NCBI RefSeq assembly: GCF_047948215.1 | Contig: NC_134463.1 | Location: 59,703,701 to 59,767,700, forward strand | Length of the DNA stretch: 64,000 bases | Reading direction: 5' to 3' | Source: Lycorma delicatula | Taxonomy: Eukaryota; Arthropoda; Insecta; Hemiptera; Fulgoridae | Shown here: positions 1 to 11,247 of the stretch, piece after piece | Layout: each line of letters opens with the position of its first letter | Numbering within the stretch: the stretch's first letter is position 1 | Position numbers and translations under genes: made by a program | The notes under the pieces: generated by a model | The model's database searches: none | What the model was told of the DNA's origin: nothing | Seen by the model: the letters and a program-made list of their open reading frames with translations, nothing else

Positions 1-204
1 GTGCTAGACACTGACATTGGTATCTAAAAAAAAATCAACAAAAGATACTAATCTTTTCGGACCACCTCTGCGTTAAAATAGCTGTACATCTCATATTAAT
101 TCATTAATAATGCCCTGTATTGTTTATTTTTATTTTGGTCTAGTAATTTATATGCTGAGTGTAAAACGGTTCGATACATATCTTTGTAGTATTTAACATA
201 ATTT

Positions 205-560
205 TAAATACTTTTTCACTTGCCCGTCTATAGTGATATATGCTGCTATAGCAAGGAGGATTTATAGGAGGTATAGTTATACCTCCTATAAATGGAAAGT
301 ACATATATATGTAGTTCCATCAAAAATTTCGGTGTCGGTTTTTTGTCGTGTAACTTTCCGCGACCCCCGAATTTAAAAAACTTAAAAAAGAAACTGTAGA
401 AATTTCCTGAAGATGTGTGTATGTATGTATGTGTTCTGATTAATTTTAGAAAAAAAGAAAAAAGGGGAGGGGTAGATTTTTGCATTTTGAATCTTCTACT
501 TTTTGTAAAGTGGTCGTAGAAATTCGTAAACATAAAGTTATTTGAAATTCTAAAGTTTTA
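205..560 (+). repeat. Family T repeat, 5' part
   Basis: An opening motif CACTTGCCCGTCTATAG is followed by a TGCTGCTATAGC segment, a (GTAT)n tract near 418-432 and AT-rich sequence. The same order of modules occurs at 11248, 52628 and, reversed, near 44665. It includes a perfect 16-bp hairpin at 260-293. It is a non-coding fragment; the small minus-strand ORF over it is low-complexity. The 3' limit is not clear. Confidence 0.45.
260..293. repeat. Perfect 16-bp inverted repeat (hairpin)
   Basis: The arms ATTTATAGGAGGTATA (260-275) and TATACCTCCTATAAAT (278-293) are exact reverse complements separated by only GT. The spacer is too short for a relaxed hairpin loop without opening the innermost pairs, but the DNA could extrude as a cruciform. 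It lies inside a family T fragment, and the other T copies seen here do not show it clearly. Confidence 0.8.
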
Positions 561-1009
561 AGTCAATCGTATTTTGGAGTAGGTGATATGCAATATAATT
601 TCTAAACAGTTTTTGTCTCGTATCTCGAAAATCAGTTGACTGGAAAAGTTTGGAAGTTTGTCTTTATATTCTTATACCTCAGCTTCGGTTTGATTTTTCA
701 CCCCATCGGACTATGTACCATCACGGTATCCTGCATTTCGCTCTCCCATAAATAGCTGTAAAGAGTATCGTAGGAGGTGCTGGACAAATATAAGGGACCG
801 ATTCAGGACATGAAAATAAACAAAAACGTTCATGTGGGAAAAATAGCCTGATCTCGCTTCAATTTTCGTCGTTCCCGTTTATTTTTTTCAATAAAAATAT
901 ATATGTTAATGGATTGGGATTTTAATGAAATTTTGTATGTATGTACCCAATAATATTTTCTACAAAAATAATAAATTTTAAAATTTTACCGTCGGATTTA
1001 AAAACAAAA
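561..1009. other. AT-rich stretch without recognised genes
   Basis: A slightly less AT-rich patch at 640-800 has no open frame of note and no motif I recognise. The rest is AT-rich spacer leading into the first X copy. Confidence 0.4.
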
Positions 1010-2022
1010 ATCTGATGTGGACGTCACAAGACTTCATAGTACGCATATTAAATTACATATACACATTTTTTATTGCCCTTCATTTAAACTAATTCTATAA
1101 TAAAGTGAACAGTTACACAATTGCATTGTGGTGGACACCACATTGTATGACATTTTTTGTGGTGCCCGTATCAACATTTTATATTAGTTTATATATTAAT
1201 TTTGTTTCACGTCGCTCAAGTTCAAGTAGTTATTTGGTGTGAGACGTGTCGAATCCCATAACCTTGAACATATCGGTTCGAATCCGACTTCATATATACG
1301 TATTTTTTTTTAACTTTTTTTTAATTTAAATATATTGATTTATTAATAATTATTAACCTCTGTAAAAATTGTTGAATTAAAATGAAAAGTACATAAAAGT
1401 TTATTTCATTAATAACTTATGATTTTTTTTCATATTTTTTTTTTCGTGTTGTTATTAGTGAATTATTATTTATTGTAAATTTTTTTTACAATCAAAGGTT
1501 AATTATTATTAATAAATCAATATATTTAATTTAAGAAAAAAGTAAAAAAAAAAAAGATTTATGTATATGAAGTCGGATTCGAACCGATCTGCCTTCCCCT
1601 TGTAAGATCCAAATATTCCATTCATTAAAATTTCATTTGGCTATAACTCTGGAACCACTGTAAACAAGTATCACTTATGATATATCGTTGAAAAGCTATG
1701 AATGAGGCCTTAATACTGCAGTTAAAAAGTCCAAAATCAAATTTTTTTGGATTTGGGGCTTTTTTGGACATTTTTGTCCAGTTAATTGCAATCAAAAGGG
1801 GAGGTGCACAACTAGATGCTACAACAGTCCTAAATCAAAAATTTCAACATTCTACGGCTAATGGTTTTTGAGTTATGCGAGATACGTACGTACGTACGTA
1901 CAGACGTCAAGCCGACTAGTCAAAATGGATTCAGGAATGGTCAAAATTGATATTTCCGTAGAAGTCTGAAAACCGAAATTTTTCGTAATCACAATACTTC
2001 CTTTACTTCGTACAAGGAAGTT
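1010..2022 (+). repeat. Family X repeat, copy 1 (long form)
   Basis: It begins TCTGATGTGGACGTCAC and ends CTTCGTACAAGGAAG, the two diagnostic ends of the family. The body holds the family signatures GGAACCACTGTAA, CAATCAAAAGGGGAGGTGCA, a GTACGTACGTACG tract, and GGTCAAAATTGATATTTCCG. Unlike most copies it has an extra ~250 bp at about 1075-1320 and two opposed copies of a tRNA-B-box-like motif (CGGTTCGAATCCGACTTCAT near 1273, reverse complement near 1575). The interior of this copy is therefore a ~300-bp palindrome. No long ORF is present, so it is probably a non-autonomous element. Confidence 0.75.
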
Positions 2023-2555
2023 CAAAAAAATATGGTAAAGTATTTATTGTTTTATAATTATTAATTTTATTGAATTACGTTTTATTAGATAAAATGTTAA
2101 ACAAAATGATACATCTCATTTTTTCAAATCGGTTGACTAACAGTTTAGATATAAATGAAATTGTTTTAAGTAGATCGCTAAAATCGTTGGTGTAAGCAGG
2201 CAAATAAAATATTAGAATAGATAATTTCCAGTCCCTACCAAGAAGCGGGTATAGTACTCTTTTAGCAATTATATTAAATACTGTATAATTGATTTGTCAT
2301 CTTGAAATTTTTTTTTGACACAAGGGGTCAACTGGACCCCAATTATTTTATTAAGAATTTAGTTAGGTTCCTCAACTTTATTTTCCATACTGCATAAATT
2401 TTAAGGTAAAAAAGTCAGCTGATCAAGGTAGTCAGACCTTGATCAAATGATCATTACCTCAAGGTAACGGACCCAAATTTTTTACTGAACACTGAAATTA
2501 TTTTGCAATTATACTTTAAATATTTCATAATTGAATCACTAATATTTAAAAAAAT
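2023..2555. other. AT-rich spacer
   Basis: No ORF, repeat or RNA motif that I can name. It separates X copies 1 and 2. Confidence 0.4.
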
Positions 2556-3215
2556 TTGGTGTGAACACCACATACCACATGACTTTCTTGTACGCCATTT
2601 AAATTATATATACACATTTTTAAAAGTACGTAAAATTTTATTTCAGTAATAACTTCTGATATTTTTTTATCGAATTATTATTCAGCGTAATAATATATTT
2701 ACAATGAGAGGTTAATAATAATTATTAATTAATCAATATATTTAAATTTAAAAAAAAAAGTTAAAGAAAGAGATGTATGATTCAAACGGATGTGTCTTCC
2801 CCTTGTAAGATCTAAATATTTTATTAACTAAAATTTTATTTCGCTATAACTCTGTAACCAATGAAAATAAGTACCACTTATGATGTGTATCGTTGAAAAG
2901 CTCTCAATGAGGACTTATTACTGCAGTTAAGAGAAAGTTCAAAATCCAAATTGTTTGGATTTTCGGCTCTTTTGGACGGATCAGTCGATTGCAATAAAAA
3001 GGGGACGTACACAGCTAGATGTTACAACAGTCATAAATCCAAAATATCATCATACGGCTAATCGTTTTTGAGTTATGCGAGATAACATACATACGTACGT
3101 ACAGACGTCACGCCGAAACTAGCCAAAATGGATTTAGGGATGGTCAAAATGGATATTTCCGTTGAAATTTGAAAGCCGAAATTTTTCGCGATAACAAACT
3201 TCGTACAAGGATGTA
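2556..3215 (+). repeat. Family X repeat, copy 2
   Basis: It starts GGTGTGAACACCACATACC and carries the X body modules in the normal order, including GTAACCAATGAAAATAAGTA, an ACATACATACGTACGTACAG tract and GGATATTTCCGTTGAAAT. The right end is altered: it runs GATAACAAACTTCGTACAAGG instead of the usual GATCACAATACTTCC. Copy 7 (48905-49620) has the same altered end and the same following sequence, so the two share a recent ancestor. Confidence 0.75.
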
Positions 3216-3475
3216 TAAATAACTCTGTGGCGTATTTGAAATAAAAATCTTGTCAACAGTAAAGCTGGAAAAGTTATGTAAACTTTTGACAATTTTTTTC
3301 ATTTTATTTAATTAATTTTTATGTATAATTTTATAAAATAATTGTACAATTTTTTTTCTACGTTTATAGCAATCTTTTTTATTATGTTCCATAAAAATTA
3401 AGGTAGATTTTTATATCCAATCATTATGCTAAAATCTTATTTATAAAATACTACAAGTTGATTGACATATTTTAT
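3216..3475 (+). repeat. Flank shared with 49621-49866
   Basis: About 250 bp after X copy 2 aligns by eye with the sequence after X copy 7. Common landmarks are GGCGTATTTGAAATAAAAAT, GTAAAGCTGGAAA/GCAAAGCTGGAAA, TTTTTTTTCTACGT, and ATCATTATGCTAAAATCTTA. This is either an extended 3' region of an X subfamily or part of a segmental duplication. Confidence 0.7.
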
Positions 3476-4437
3476 TACATAAAAAATTGTTTTCACTTCA
3501 ATTCAATTTACACACTTGCTTTGTTGTGCTATTTAATTAATGATTTATTACCTTATAATAAAAGTGACTTAAATTTTACTGTGTAATGATTTGAAAGATC
3601 AGTTTGTATTAGTTTTATGGTTATATATAAAGTATTGTTTAACTCAGTCGTATGTCTTATTTGTTGTGAAAGTTGCTGCTACAACTTGTTTAATGTCAAT
3701 AGTGAATCTACATTTTACTACCTTTGGTTTTATTTTTAATACCAGTTGTTTTTTACGTCTTTTCTATTTGTGAATTTAGTTTTAAACTGGTTGTCTTTTT
3801 ATAAAAAGGATTATAATAATTTGTGTAAAACTTATTGATTGATTATTAATACATTTTTTCATGTATTAAGAAAATGTTAACGATTAATAGTTATTGATAG
3901 ATCTGTAAAGTACACGTTTTGCTACTTTTCAGGCAGTTGTTACTTTTTCTGATTTAAATATTAATTACTTTAATGTTTAACTATGTAGTGAATTCGCACG
4001 GTTATGTGATCATTTTATGGTTCTATAATTTATAAAATATTCATAAATATTGAGAAGTCTAGAGTTTAAAATCAAATCATGCAGTATGAATTTTATTTTT
4101 TTTTACAATGATTTTTTATGAATATAATTTATAAAATTTAAGTAAAATATTTAAAATAAAATTAATAAAAATTAATATGTCAATTTTTAATTTCACTTGT
4201 GTTATGAAAAGATTTCCATCGAAATTTTTCTTCAGTTATAAATTCAAATATTCTTCTTGGTGAAATTCAATGCAGTTTTTATATATATTATCCATAAGCT
4301 TTTTGTAAAATTTTCATCCCGGTCTAGGTATGTTTTGTTATTAATAAAAAAATAAAAACTATTAATAAATAAGAAACTATTTCTAAAAAGGAATAATTCA
4401 TAATAATATGATTTAAAAAGAAACTGTGATGATGATA
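3476..4437. other. AT-rich stretch without recognised genes
   Basis: Very AT-rich with many in-frame stops. A 60-codon plus-strand ORF at 3591-3773 has no motif and a hydrophobic composition expected of AT-rich DNA, so I do not call it a gene. Confidence 0.45.
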
Positions 4438-5282
4438 CACGAGGTCTGTTAAAAAAATAACCGAACTTTTTTAATTACGCGCCAACGGAGATATATAGTT
4501 ACGTGCGGTTGGCAACATTGCGTTCTGCATAACCTCCTCTGTAATCCCATGTTCTTGGATTGTTGATGTCTTGTATAGTTTTCGTGTTATTGTTATTTGA
4601 GTGCAGCATGTTTGAGTTTTAGTAAGCGATTTTTGTAATGTTCGTTTTTCGGGACCAACGATACAACGTAAAATTTTGCGTGAAAATGGGGAAATCTTTT
4701 CGAGTTTTGAAAAGCTTACGGAGATGATGTTTTGAGTCGTACGCAATGCTGCGAATGGTTTTCACGATTTAAAAGTGGTCGTCAGTCGATTGAAGAAGTA
4801 CCTCGACTTCAACTGAGCACATACGTTCGGAAAATCAACGATCTGGTGCTTGCAAATCGCCGATTGACTGTTAGAGTACTTGCGGAGGTTAGCATCTCTA
4901 TTGGATCATGCCCATGACATTTTGAATGAAAAATTGAACATGCATCGTGTTGCAGCAAAGTTTGTTCCTCATTTGATGACCGAACAGCCGAAAGAACATA
5001 AAGTGGACAACTGTCGGCAAATCCTTGAATGATGAAACATTCATGCAAAGGATCGTAAAGGATCATGCAAAGGAGACGAAAACTGGGCTTTATGGCTACG
5101 ACATTGAAACAAAAGTTCAATCATCAAAAAATCGCACATTACAATAAACGATATATCAACAGTCCAAGAACACGTGGTTATTGAGGAGGTTATTTGGAAC
5201 ACAATTTTGCCAACCGCATGTCACTAATTATCTCCGTTGGCGGGTAATTAAAAATTTTCGGTTAGTTTTTGAACAGACCTGG
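4438..5282 (+). mobile_element. Internally deleted mariner element with long TIRs
   Basis: Inverted repeats of roughly 80 bp bound the element: AGGTCTGTT...AACCGAAC...ACGCGCCAACGGAGATA on the left, and the reverse complement of TATCTCCGTTGGCGGGTAAT...AACAGACCT on the right, with TA on both sides as mariner insertion requires. Inside are pieces of a plus-strand transposase. These are the N-terminal helix-turn-helix (GDDVLSRTQCCEWFSRFKSG), the linker region (NRRLTVRVLAEVSISIGSC), a segment like FVPHLMTEQPKEHKV, and the first catalytic block (GDENW, then LYGYDIETK in another frame). The second and third catalytic aspartates and everything between them and the right TIR are missing. At ~845 bp against ~1.3 kb for a complete mariner, it cannot encode an active transposase, though the long TIRs could have let it be mobilised in trans. 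Confidence 0.9.
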
Positions 5283-5284
5283 TA

Positions 5285-5754
5285 TATATAAGAAATTTTT
5301 CAGGTTTTCGTCGATAATATTTTTTTTGAATTATTTCTAGCAATACGCAAGAAGTATGTATGTAATATTGTTATATGAACGATGTAAATTAATTGTTAGA
5401 TGAGATATCCAGTTTAAAATTTAATAGTGATGAAGTTACTTAATTTGTCACGCAATTCTGCGGGAGTCGCTTAGGATTATCTTTTAAAAAAAAGCAAAAT
5501 TTTACCCGATCTGAAGAAAATACTATTTGCTTCGGCATATATTTTAACCGGTTGAAAGTTTCAAGGTAAACCATTACGTAGATGGTTGTTGTAATAATTT
5601 GGGTAAAGGATCACGATCTCTCAAGGAATTAGGATCAGGATGAATGGAACAGCCTTGAAGAAGTTTTTTCTCCATCCATTTGGGGTGGCCATGTTTATTT
5701 CATTCCATAAAATTATGTATAGATTATGGAATCATTTCTTTTTATATTGCCTAT
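5285..5754. other. AT-rich spacer
   Basis: Spacer between the mariner and the P element with no recognisable motif. A small ORF from 5640 runs into the P repeat and is chance. Confidence 0.4.
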
Positions 5755-7040
5755 CCTTTTATTTTCCTGGGATCATAGCTCTAGAGCTTTGTTGCAAGAG
5801 GGAAACTATGGTAATCAGTCAAAGTATGGTGTATTTTGATGCTTCATGGCCCAAAAAAAGGAAACACGTGAGAGGGGTGTTGGTCGTATGTATGTATGTG
5901 TGAAACTTATTAACTTTTGACTGGATAAACCAATCTTGATGAAAATTTTTACAGGAAACGTGAGTATGGGGCAATTTGTTGGTGATAGTTACAAAATAAT
6001 ATCTTCAAGGGGTGGAGTAGACAGTATCTTTGAGGGTTTATTTTCTAAAGGTTTACAAACATAACCCCACTTTTATTAAGCTTATGTACTGACATAAGTG
6101 AATGTTTGTCTTACAGTTAAAAAAAACTCCCAAAAATTTCCCCATTTTTTTATTTATTGCTTATTTTTTAACTTATTTTTTGGTCTTCCTAAACATAATA
6201 GTGCAAGTGGCCCAAAAAAATACTTGGGAGCAATATTGTTGGTGGGGAAGCTAATCAGAGTTTAAAAATATCTAATTTTTTGATTTTTAAAACTTTTTTT
6301 AATTTATTTCAACTTTTAATTGTAATATTACTTTTATATTTCATCATAATTCAACCCCATCTACAAAAAAGAATCTTGGGTAAATTTTTATTGGTTGTAC
6401 ATTATTTTTGTGGAATTTTTTTGTTTCTAATATTTAACATATTGAACGTAGCAAAATCAAAAAAAAAAAATCTTGGTAGCTGGTTATGAAGGTGGGAGAA
6501 CAGAAAAAGAGTAAAAAGATTGTTTTGTTTTTTAATTTTTTAAACTTTTTTAGTTTAAACTTTTAATTGTAATATTACAATAAAATTTCATCAAAATTCA
6601 CCCCTCCACCACCAGTTTAAGTTTTTATTTTTTCAAGTAAACGTTAAAACGTTTTTTTGATTTTTCTACGTTTACTATACTAAATGGAAAAAAAAACTTT
6701 AAAAAAATGCCACTGAAAAATGTACAACCAATAAAATGTTACCTAGATTTATTTTTTCTTGGTGGGGGAGGGCTGAATTTTGATGAAATTTTATTGTAAT
6801 ATTACAATTTAAAGTTTAAACTAAAAATATTTTTAAAAATAGATATTTTTCCTACTTCCCCACCCTAAAAATCGCCATCCAAGATGTTTTATTTTTTTTT
6901 CTACGTTCAATATGTTAAATATAAAAAAAAAGTCTTGGAAGGTGATTTTCGAGGTGGGGGAGGAGAAAAAACAATTTTTTTTTAATAATGGTTTTATTAA
7001 AATGTTATTATTTTGGTAATTAGAGTAGTTTCTCAAATTT
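5755..7040 (+). repeat. Family P foldback repeat, copy 1 (right arm lost)
   Basis: The left arm opens with TTTTCCTGGGATCATAGCTC and CTAGAGCTTTG, then GTATGTATGTATGTG, TAACTTTTGACTGGATAAAC, a GATGAAAATTT module and ATAACCCCACTTTTATTAAG. It matches the left arm at 47035 in the same order. The centre (6230-7040) has inverted modules around GGTGGGGGAGG and CACCCCTCCACCACC. The matching right arm is absent, so this copy is truncated or was never complete. It is non-coding. Confidence 0.65.
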
Positions 7041-8033
7041 TTAGATGAAACATTTGAATAAAATTCGAGATAATTTCACTGTAGAATCTTTTTAAAAAAA
7101 TAGAACCAGGACTGTGATCCATATCCTTAAAATATCTACAGTTTTGTTAATCGTTAATAGAAGAAAGTATAAAGTTAAAAATTATAAGCTTATACCTGTA
7201 ATTTGAGGATGCCAATGTAATAAAAATATCTTGAAGTTTAATTATTGGTATGCAACAAAAAGAAATGAAGAATTACTCAATTTTAAAAATAGAGTTAACT
7301 TACAATAATATTGAGTAGTGTTCGTTGATTACACCAATAACGTTATTACTGCGTAAGTCTTCGTATTTGTAAATGTACTTATTTTATGTGGATATGCGTG
7401 TACTTGTATTTAATTTGAGTTTGAGCCAAAAACGTTGTAACTATGACGGAATATTTAGGCATTTTATGTCTGTTTAAAAATATGTGTAGAGATTACATTT
7501 AGTATCTTATTTTATGTTATAACCTTTTATATTATGCAGAAAATACAAATTAGAAATTGTTTCGTAGATGTTGCTTCTTTATTTTCCATTATTAAAATCC
7601 AGTTTCTTGATTTCTATTTGATATAAAACAATAAAATTATGAATTAGTTTTATTCAGTTATTTAATAAATGCTGGTTACGTATTTATGGAGTACATTCAC
7701 TGACATAGTTTTCATTAATAAATACATTAAATATATTTTACTTGTTTTTATATTCCTTATATAATTCATTCTTTTTTCATTAATTTTACCTGTATGGAAA
7801 TAATTACAAATAAATATTCATGTTTTATAAAAAAAACTTTTGTATTCATTATAAAGATATTTCATTATTTATATATATATATATTTTTAAAAAAAAATTT
7901 TGTGTAGAAAAATCTATTTGAATAAAACATTTAGAAAGTTTAACAACTGTTATTTGTTTTCTTTTTAAAATGTTTATTTATGGTTTATTGATAAGCTTTT
8001 TTATATTAATACGAATAAATTCTCTACATAGTA
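7041..8033. other. AT-rich stretch without recognised genes
   Basis: Extremely AT-rich, with a short TA run near 7870-7885. Neither strand shows an ORF or RNA feature I can support. Confidence 0.45.
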
Positions 8034-8760
8034 CGAGGGTTATTTTTTTTTCAAGGCCCGATCGGTCACGAAATTAAAACCACAGTGAAAATAAAAAAAA
8101 TTGTTATTTGTAACAAGTACTTACATAGTTACGCTATTTCTCTACATAGTTGCCACTCCGATTTAGACATTTGTCGTAGCGTGGTACCAACTTTCCAATA
8201 CCCTCATAGAACGGCGCCGCCTCTGTTTTCAGCAATGTTTCTACGCTGGTCTGCCACTCGATGTCTCTGCCAAAATGTTGTCCTTCTAGCCAGCATTTCA
8301 TGTGATCAAAGAGGTGAAAATCGGATGTAGCCAAGTCCGGGCTGTATGGGGGGTGATCAAACACTTCCCAACGAAAACGCTGGAGAAGCTTCTTTGTTAC
8401 AGCTGCAGTGTACGGCCGACGATTGTCATGGAGAAAGAGAATGCCTGATGACAACATTCCTCTCCGCTTATTCTTATTCACCCACCATTCCCTTGAATTA
8501 TTTATACATGTTCCTCTCAAATGCGTGATCGCCCTGGATGGACTCTTCCTCCTTTTATAAAAACTCCGATTCTTCAAATTGTTTATACCAGCGACAAAAT
8601 TTTTCAACCGATGGTGTATCAATCTTGAAACTCTGTCGAAATGCATTTTCATCCGATTTTATGGACTTTGTCTTGCTAAATTGTAGAACCATTAACGCTT
8701 TCTTTTGTTTAGACGCCATGTTGTTTACGACTGAATTTAACGTACGTTTGAGTACTAGTA
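8034..8760 (-). mobile_element. Decayed mariner-type transposase, internally deleted
   Basis: The minus strand encodes a transposase split by stops and a deletion. The likely start is ATG at 8719-8717: MASKQKKALMVLQFSKTKS, then SFKIDTPSVEKFCRWYKQFE, which resembles the N-terminal HTH (DUF4817-like) of insect mariners. It then jumps into the catalytic core with FLHDNRRPYTA (second Asp) and HPPYSPDLATSDFHLFDHMK (third Asp), and ends normally with KLVPRYDKCLNRSGNYVEK and a stop near 8131. The first catalytic Asp region is missing. The downstream end has a terminal sequence TACGAGGGTTATTTTT at 8034; I cannot find the matching TIR on the other side, which abuts a SINE at 8876. It is non-functional. 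Confidence 0.85.
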
Positions 8761-8875
8761 GTGGAATCTGGCGGCCGGTATTTAAAACACTAGTACGTGC
8801 TCTTTCAAATGGTGCAATTTCAATTAAAAAAGAAGGGAAAGAAGAATTAAATATTAGGCAGGTGAAACATAATCA

Positions 8876-9140
8876 ACCGGGTTAGTCTAGTGGTGAACTA
8901 GTCACTGCAAATCAGCTGATTTCGTAGACGAGAGTTGTAAGGTTAAAATGCTATTTTTATACAGATTTGAATACTAGGTCGTGGATACCGGTGTTCTTTA
9001 GTAGTTGGGTTTCAATTAACCACACATCTCAGGAATGGTCGACCTGAGACTATGCAAGACTACACTTCATTTACATTCGTACATATCATCATCTGAAGTA
9101 ATACCTTAAGGTGATTTCGGAGACTAAACAAAAAAAGAAG
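8876..9140 (+). mobile_element. tRNA-derived SINE, family S copy 1
   Basis: The tRNA-like head (GGGTTAGTCTAGTGGTGAAC) is followed by the family body: TGAATACTAGGTCGTGGATA, CCGGTGTTCTTTAG, TTTCAATTAACCACACATC and GGTCGACCTGAG. It ends in a GGAGACTAAACA tail before an A-rich run. The same body occurs at 17081, 30111, 42728 and 57764. The B-box position is degenerate here (AAGGTTAAAATGC). Confidence 0.85.
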
Positions 9141-9188
9141 ATGTGAAATATAATATACTAGAAGTTAACAGAATTTTGGTATTAAGAA

Positions 9189-9680
9189 GTAAAATTTCGA
9201 AGGATTGATGGTGAGATTGACTTTAAAAGAAAATTGGCGGCAAAAGGTTTAAATGCAAAAAATCAATCTGATTCTGTCAAATGTAGATATAAGAATTATA
9301 TAGATATTCTTAATAATATTAATCAGGAATGTTGTGTTTTATTGGATTTAAATATTGGCAGCGAGAAAAACAAAGGAAAAGAAATTGAAAGTAAAGGAAA
9401 ACAATTTTAAGAGTATTACAGAAAGATATAGCGAATTAATTGAGTCGATAAATTTCGAAATAAAGAGGTGTTAAAACGAATAAAAGAGTAGAGGTCTGTA
9501 GTAAAATCTTGTAAAGGAATGAATTATCAAGGTAAATCATGAATTAAGATATCCTGGTTTAGTTAATTCAATGGACAAAGATGTGTGGAAGGTAAATACT
9601 GTAAAAAAATACAAATATCAGCTGGTATTTATGAAACAGATATCTCAGATGTACGGTGTCATTAATGTGTTGAAATATTG
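9189..9680 (+). pseudogene. Unrecognised decayed coding region
   Basis: Two stop-free stretches sit close together in the plus direction. Frame one runs 9189-9409, about 73 codons without an ATG, and contains KLAAKGLNAKNQSDSVKCRY then YIDILNNINQECCVLLDLN. A second stretch at about 9538-9680 reads RYPGLVNSMDKDVWKVNTVK then FMKQISQMYGVINVLKY before a stop. The amino-acid mix (K, N, W, C, balanced polar/hydrophobic) looks more like real protein than AT-rich noise, and the two pieces could be one gene broken by frameshifts. I do not recognise the family. A mobile-element ORF is the most likely source because it follows a SINE directly. Confidence 0.35.
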
Positions 9681-10954
9681 AAAATGTTGAATGATTAGCA
9701 CAATAAAGAAAGCATTGAGGAATAGCATAAAACAATTTAAGTGATTTACAAATCGTTTGGCTATATAATTAAAAGATAGTTTGTTAATTTCCTTTATTTT
9801 ACTCTCATATAAATTAATTTTTTTTTTTTTTGTAAATTTGATTGAAAATTGGGGAATAGTTTTTCTAATAAAAAAATTCCTCTCTCTGTTTTAAGAACTT
9901 TACTAGTGTTAGTTTCCAGATCTTTAATTTCAAATTTCACATCTTTGCTACCTTCTTAATGGCAGTATATGTTGTATACTTAAAATTTGCGTAATATATC
10001 CTGAATTCTGAATAATCACACATGGATTAGTTTTCGTTGTGTTAATATCTTTGTAGCTACAGCCTACGCTGAAAGAATGGTGTTGAAATTTATGTTTATT
10101 TGTTTTATATATAATTAGTCTAACCGTATTGTATGATATAATTATTGTTATCTTATTTAATTAACCGGAATATTAGCAAATTTAGCAGCCTTTGGCATCC
10201 TTCGAAGAAATGTAAAAAAATGAGAGGAAAAGTGGTAAAGATAGGTTGCTATTAACCGCTCTCACTTCAGTATAATTTCTGATGTAATTCTTGACTGTTG
10301 CATTATATCTTTGAATACACGTAGGGTTTTTTTAATAATTAAAGGTCTTAGTTATAATTATTACGCAGTTTTTTCCTTTTAATAAATAAATACACCGGTA
10401 TTTACAATTTATGAATAAATATTATTTTTTACGTTGTAAAATCGAGTTTTGTTATTATTTTTTTTAAATAACCAATGCTCTTATGTTAGTTTTTATATCT
10501 GCAGGTTGTTAGTAATTTCAGAATTTACAGACATGAAATTTTTTGGAAAAAAGATTGTTTTAAAAAATAAATTAAAATAGTGTAGTTTCGGGCAGTTACA
10601 CACACGGAGAGCGCATGCACGTAATTTTATGTATGTACGAACATCGAAATTGCGCATACGGGCTTGCCTTATATGGATCCATTTGTGGATCCGATTGTGT
10701 TAAAAGTAAAACAAATTTAACAAAAAGTAGATTTTAAACTGATATAAATCATATTTAAACTTTTCTTTTATAATGGGTTAATATTTATATAAATCAATCA
10801 GGCATGAGCCAATCAACTGGCATAAACCTCAGATTTTTTAAAAAAGTTGAAAACATATTTAAAAAAAAAAAAAAAAATTGTTACAAAAAAACATGCCTAT
10901 CCTCAAAAAGATCTTTGATATATCACAAACCAAAATTTTAAATTAAAATAAATA

Positions 10955-10985
<31 letters not shown>

Positions 10986-11247
10986 TAGGAAAACAATGAA
11001 CAAAACGATGCTATCATTTTTTACATAGTACAAGGTATATTTCGAAGAAATGAAGAATTTTTTTACATGTTTTAAAAGTGAAAATAAAAAAAAAAATCAT
11101 GTAAACATGAGTTTGAAACCCTTCATTTTTGAGTAATAGCTTGCGAAAAATTAACTATTATGACTATTGACTATTGTTTATTTAATTTTTGTTATTTATT
11201 TTTTAATAATTGATTTTGTTTCTGGATTTTTCTATTAACCCAATGAT
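9681..11247. other. AT-rich stretch with poly(A) runs
   Basis: No supported gene. It contains A-runs at 10860-10877 and about 10958-10985, which may mark old retroelement tails, and at 10990-11170 a diverged piece resembling family Q. Confidence 0.4.
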
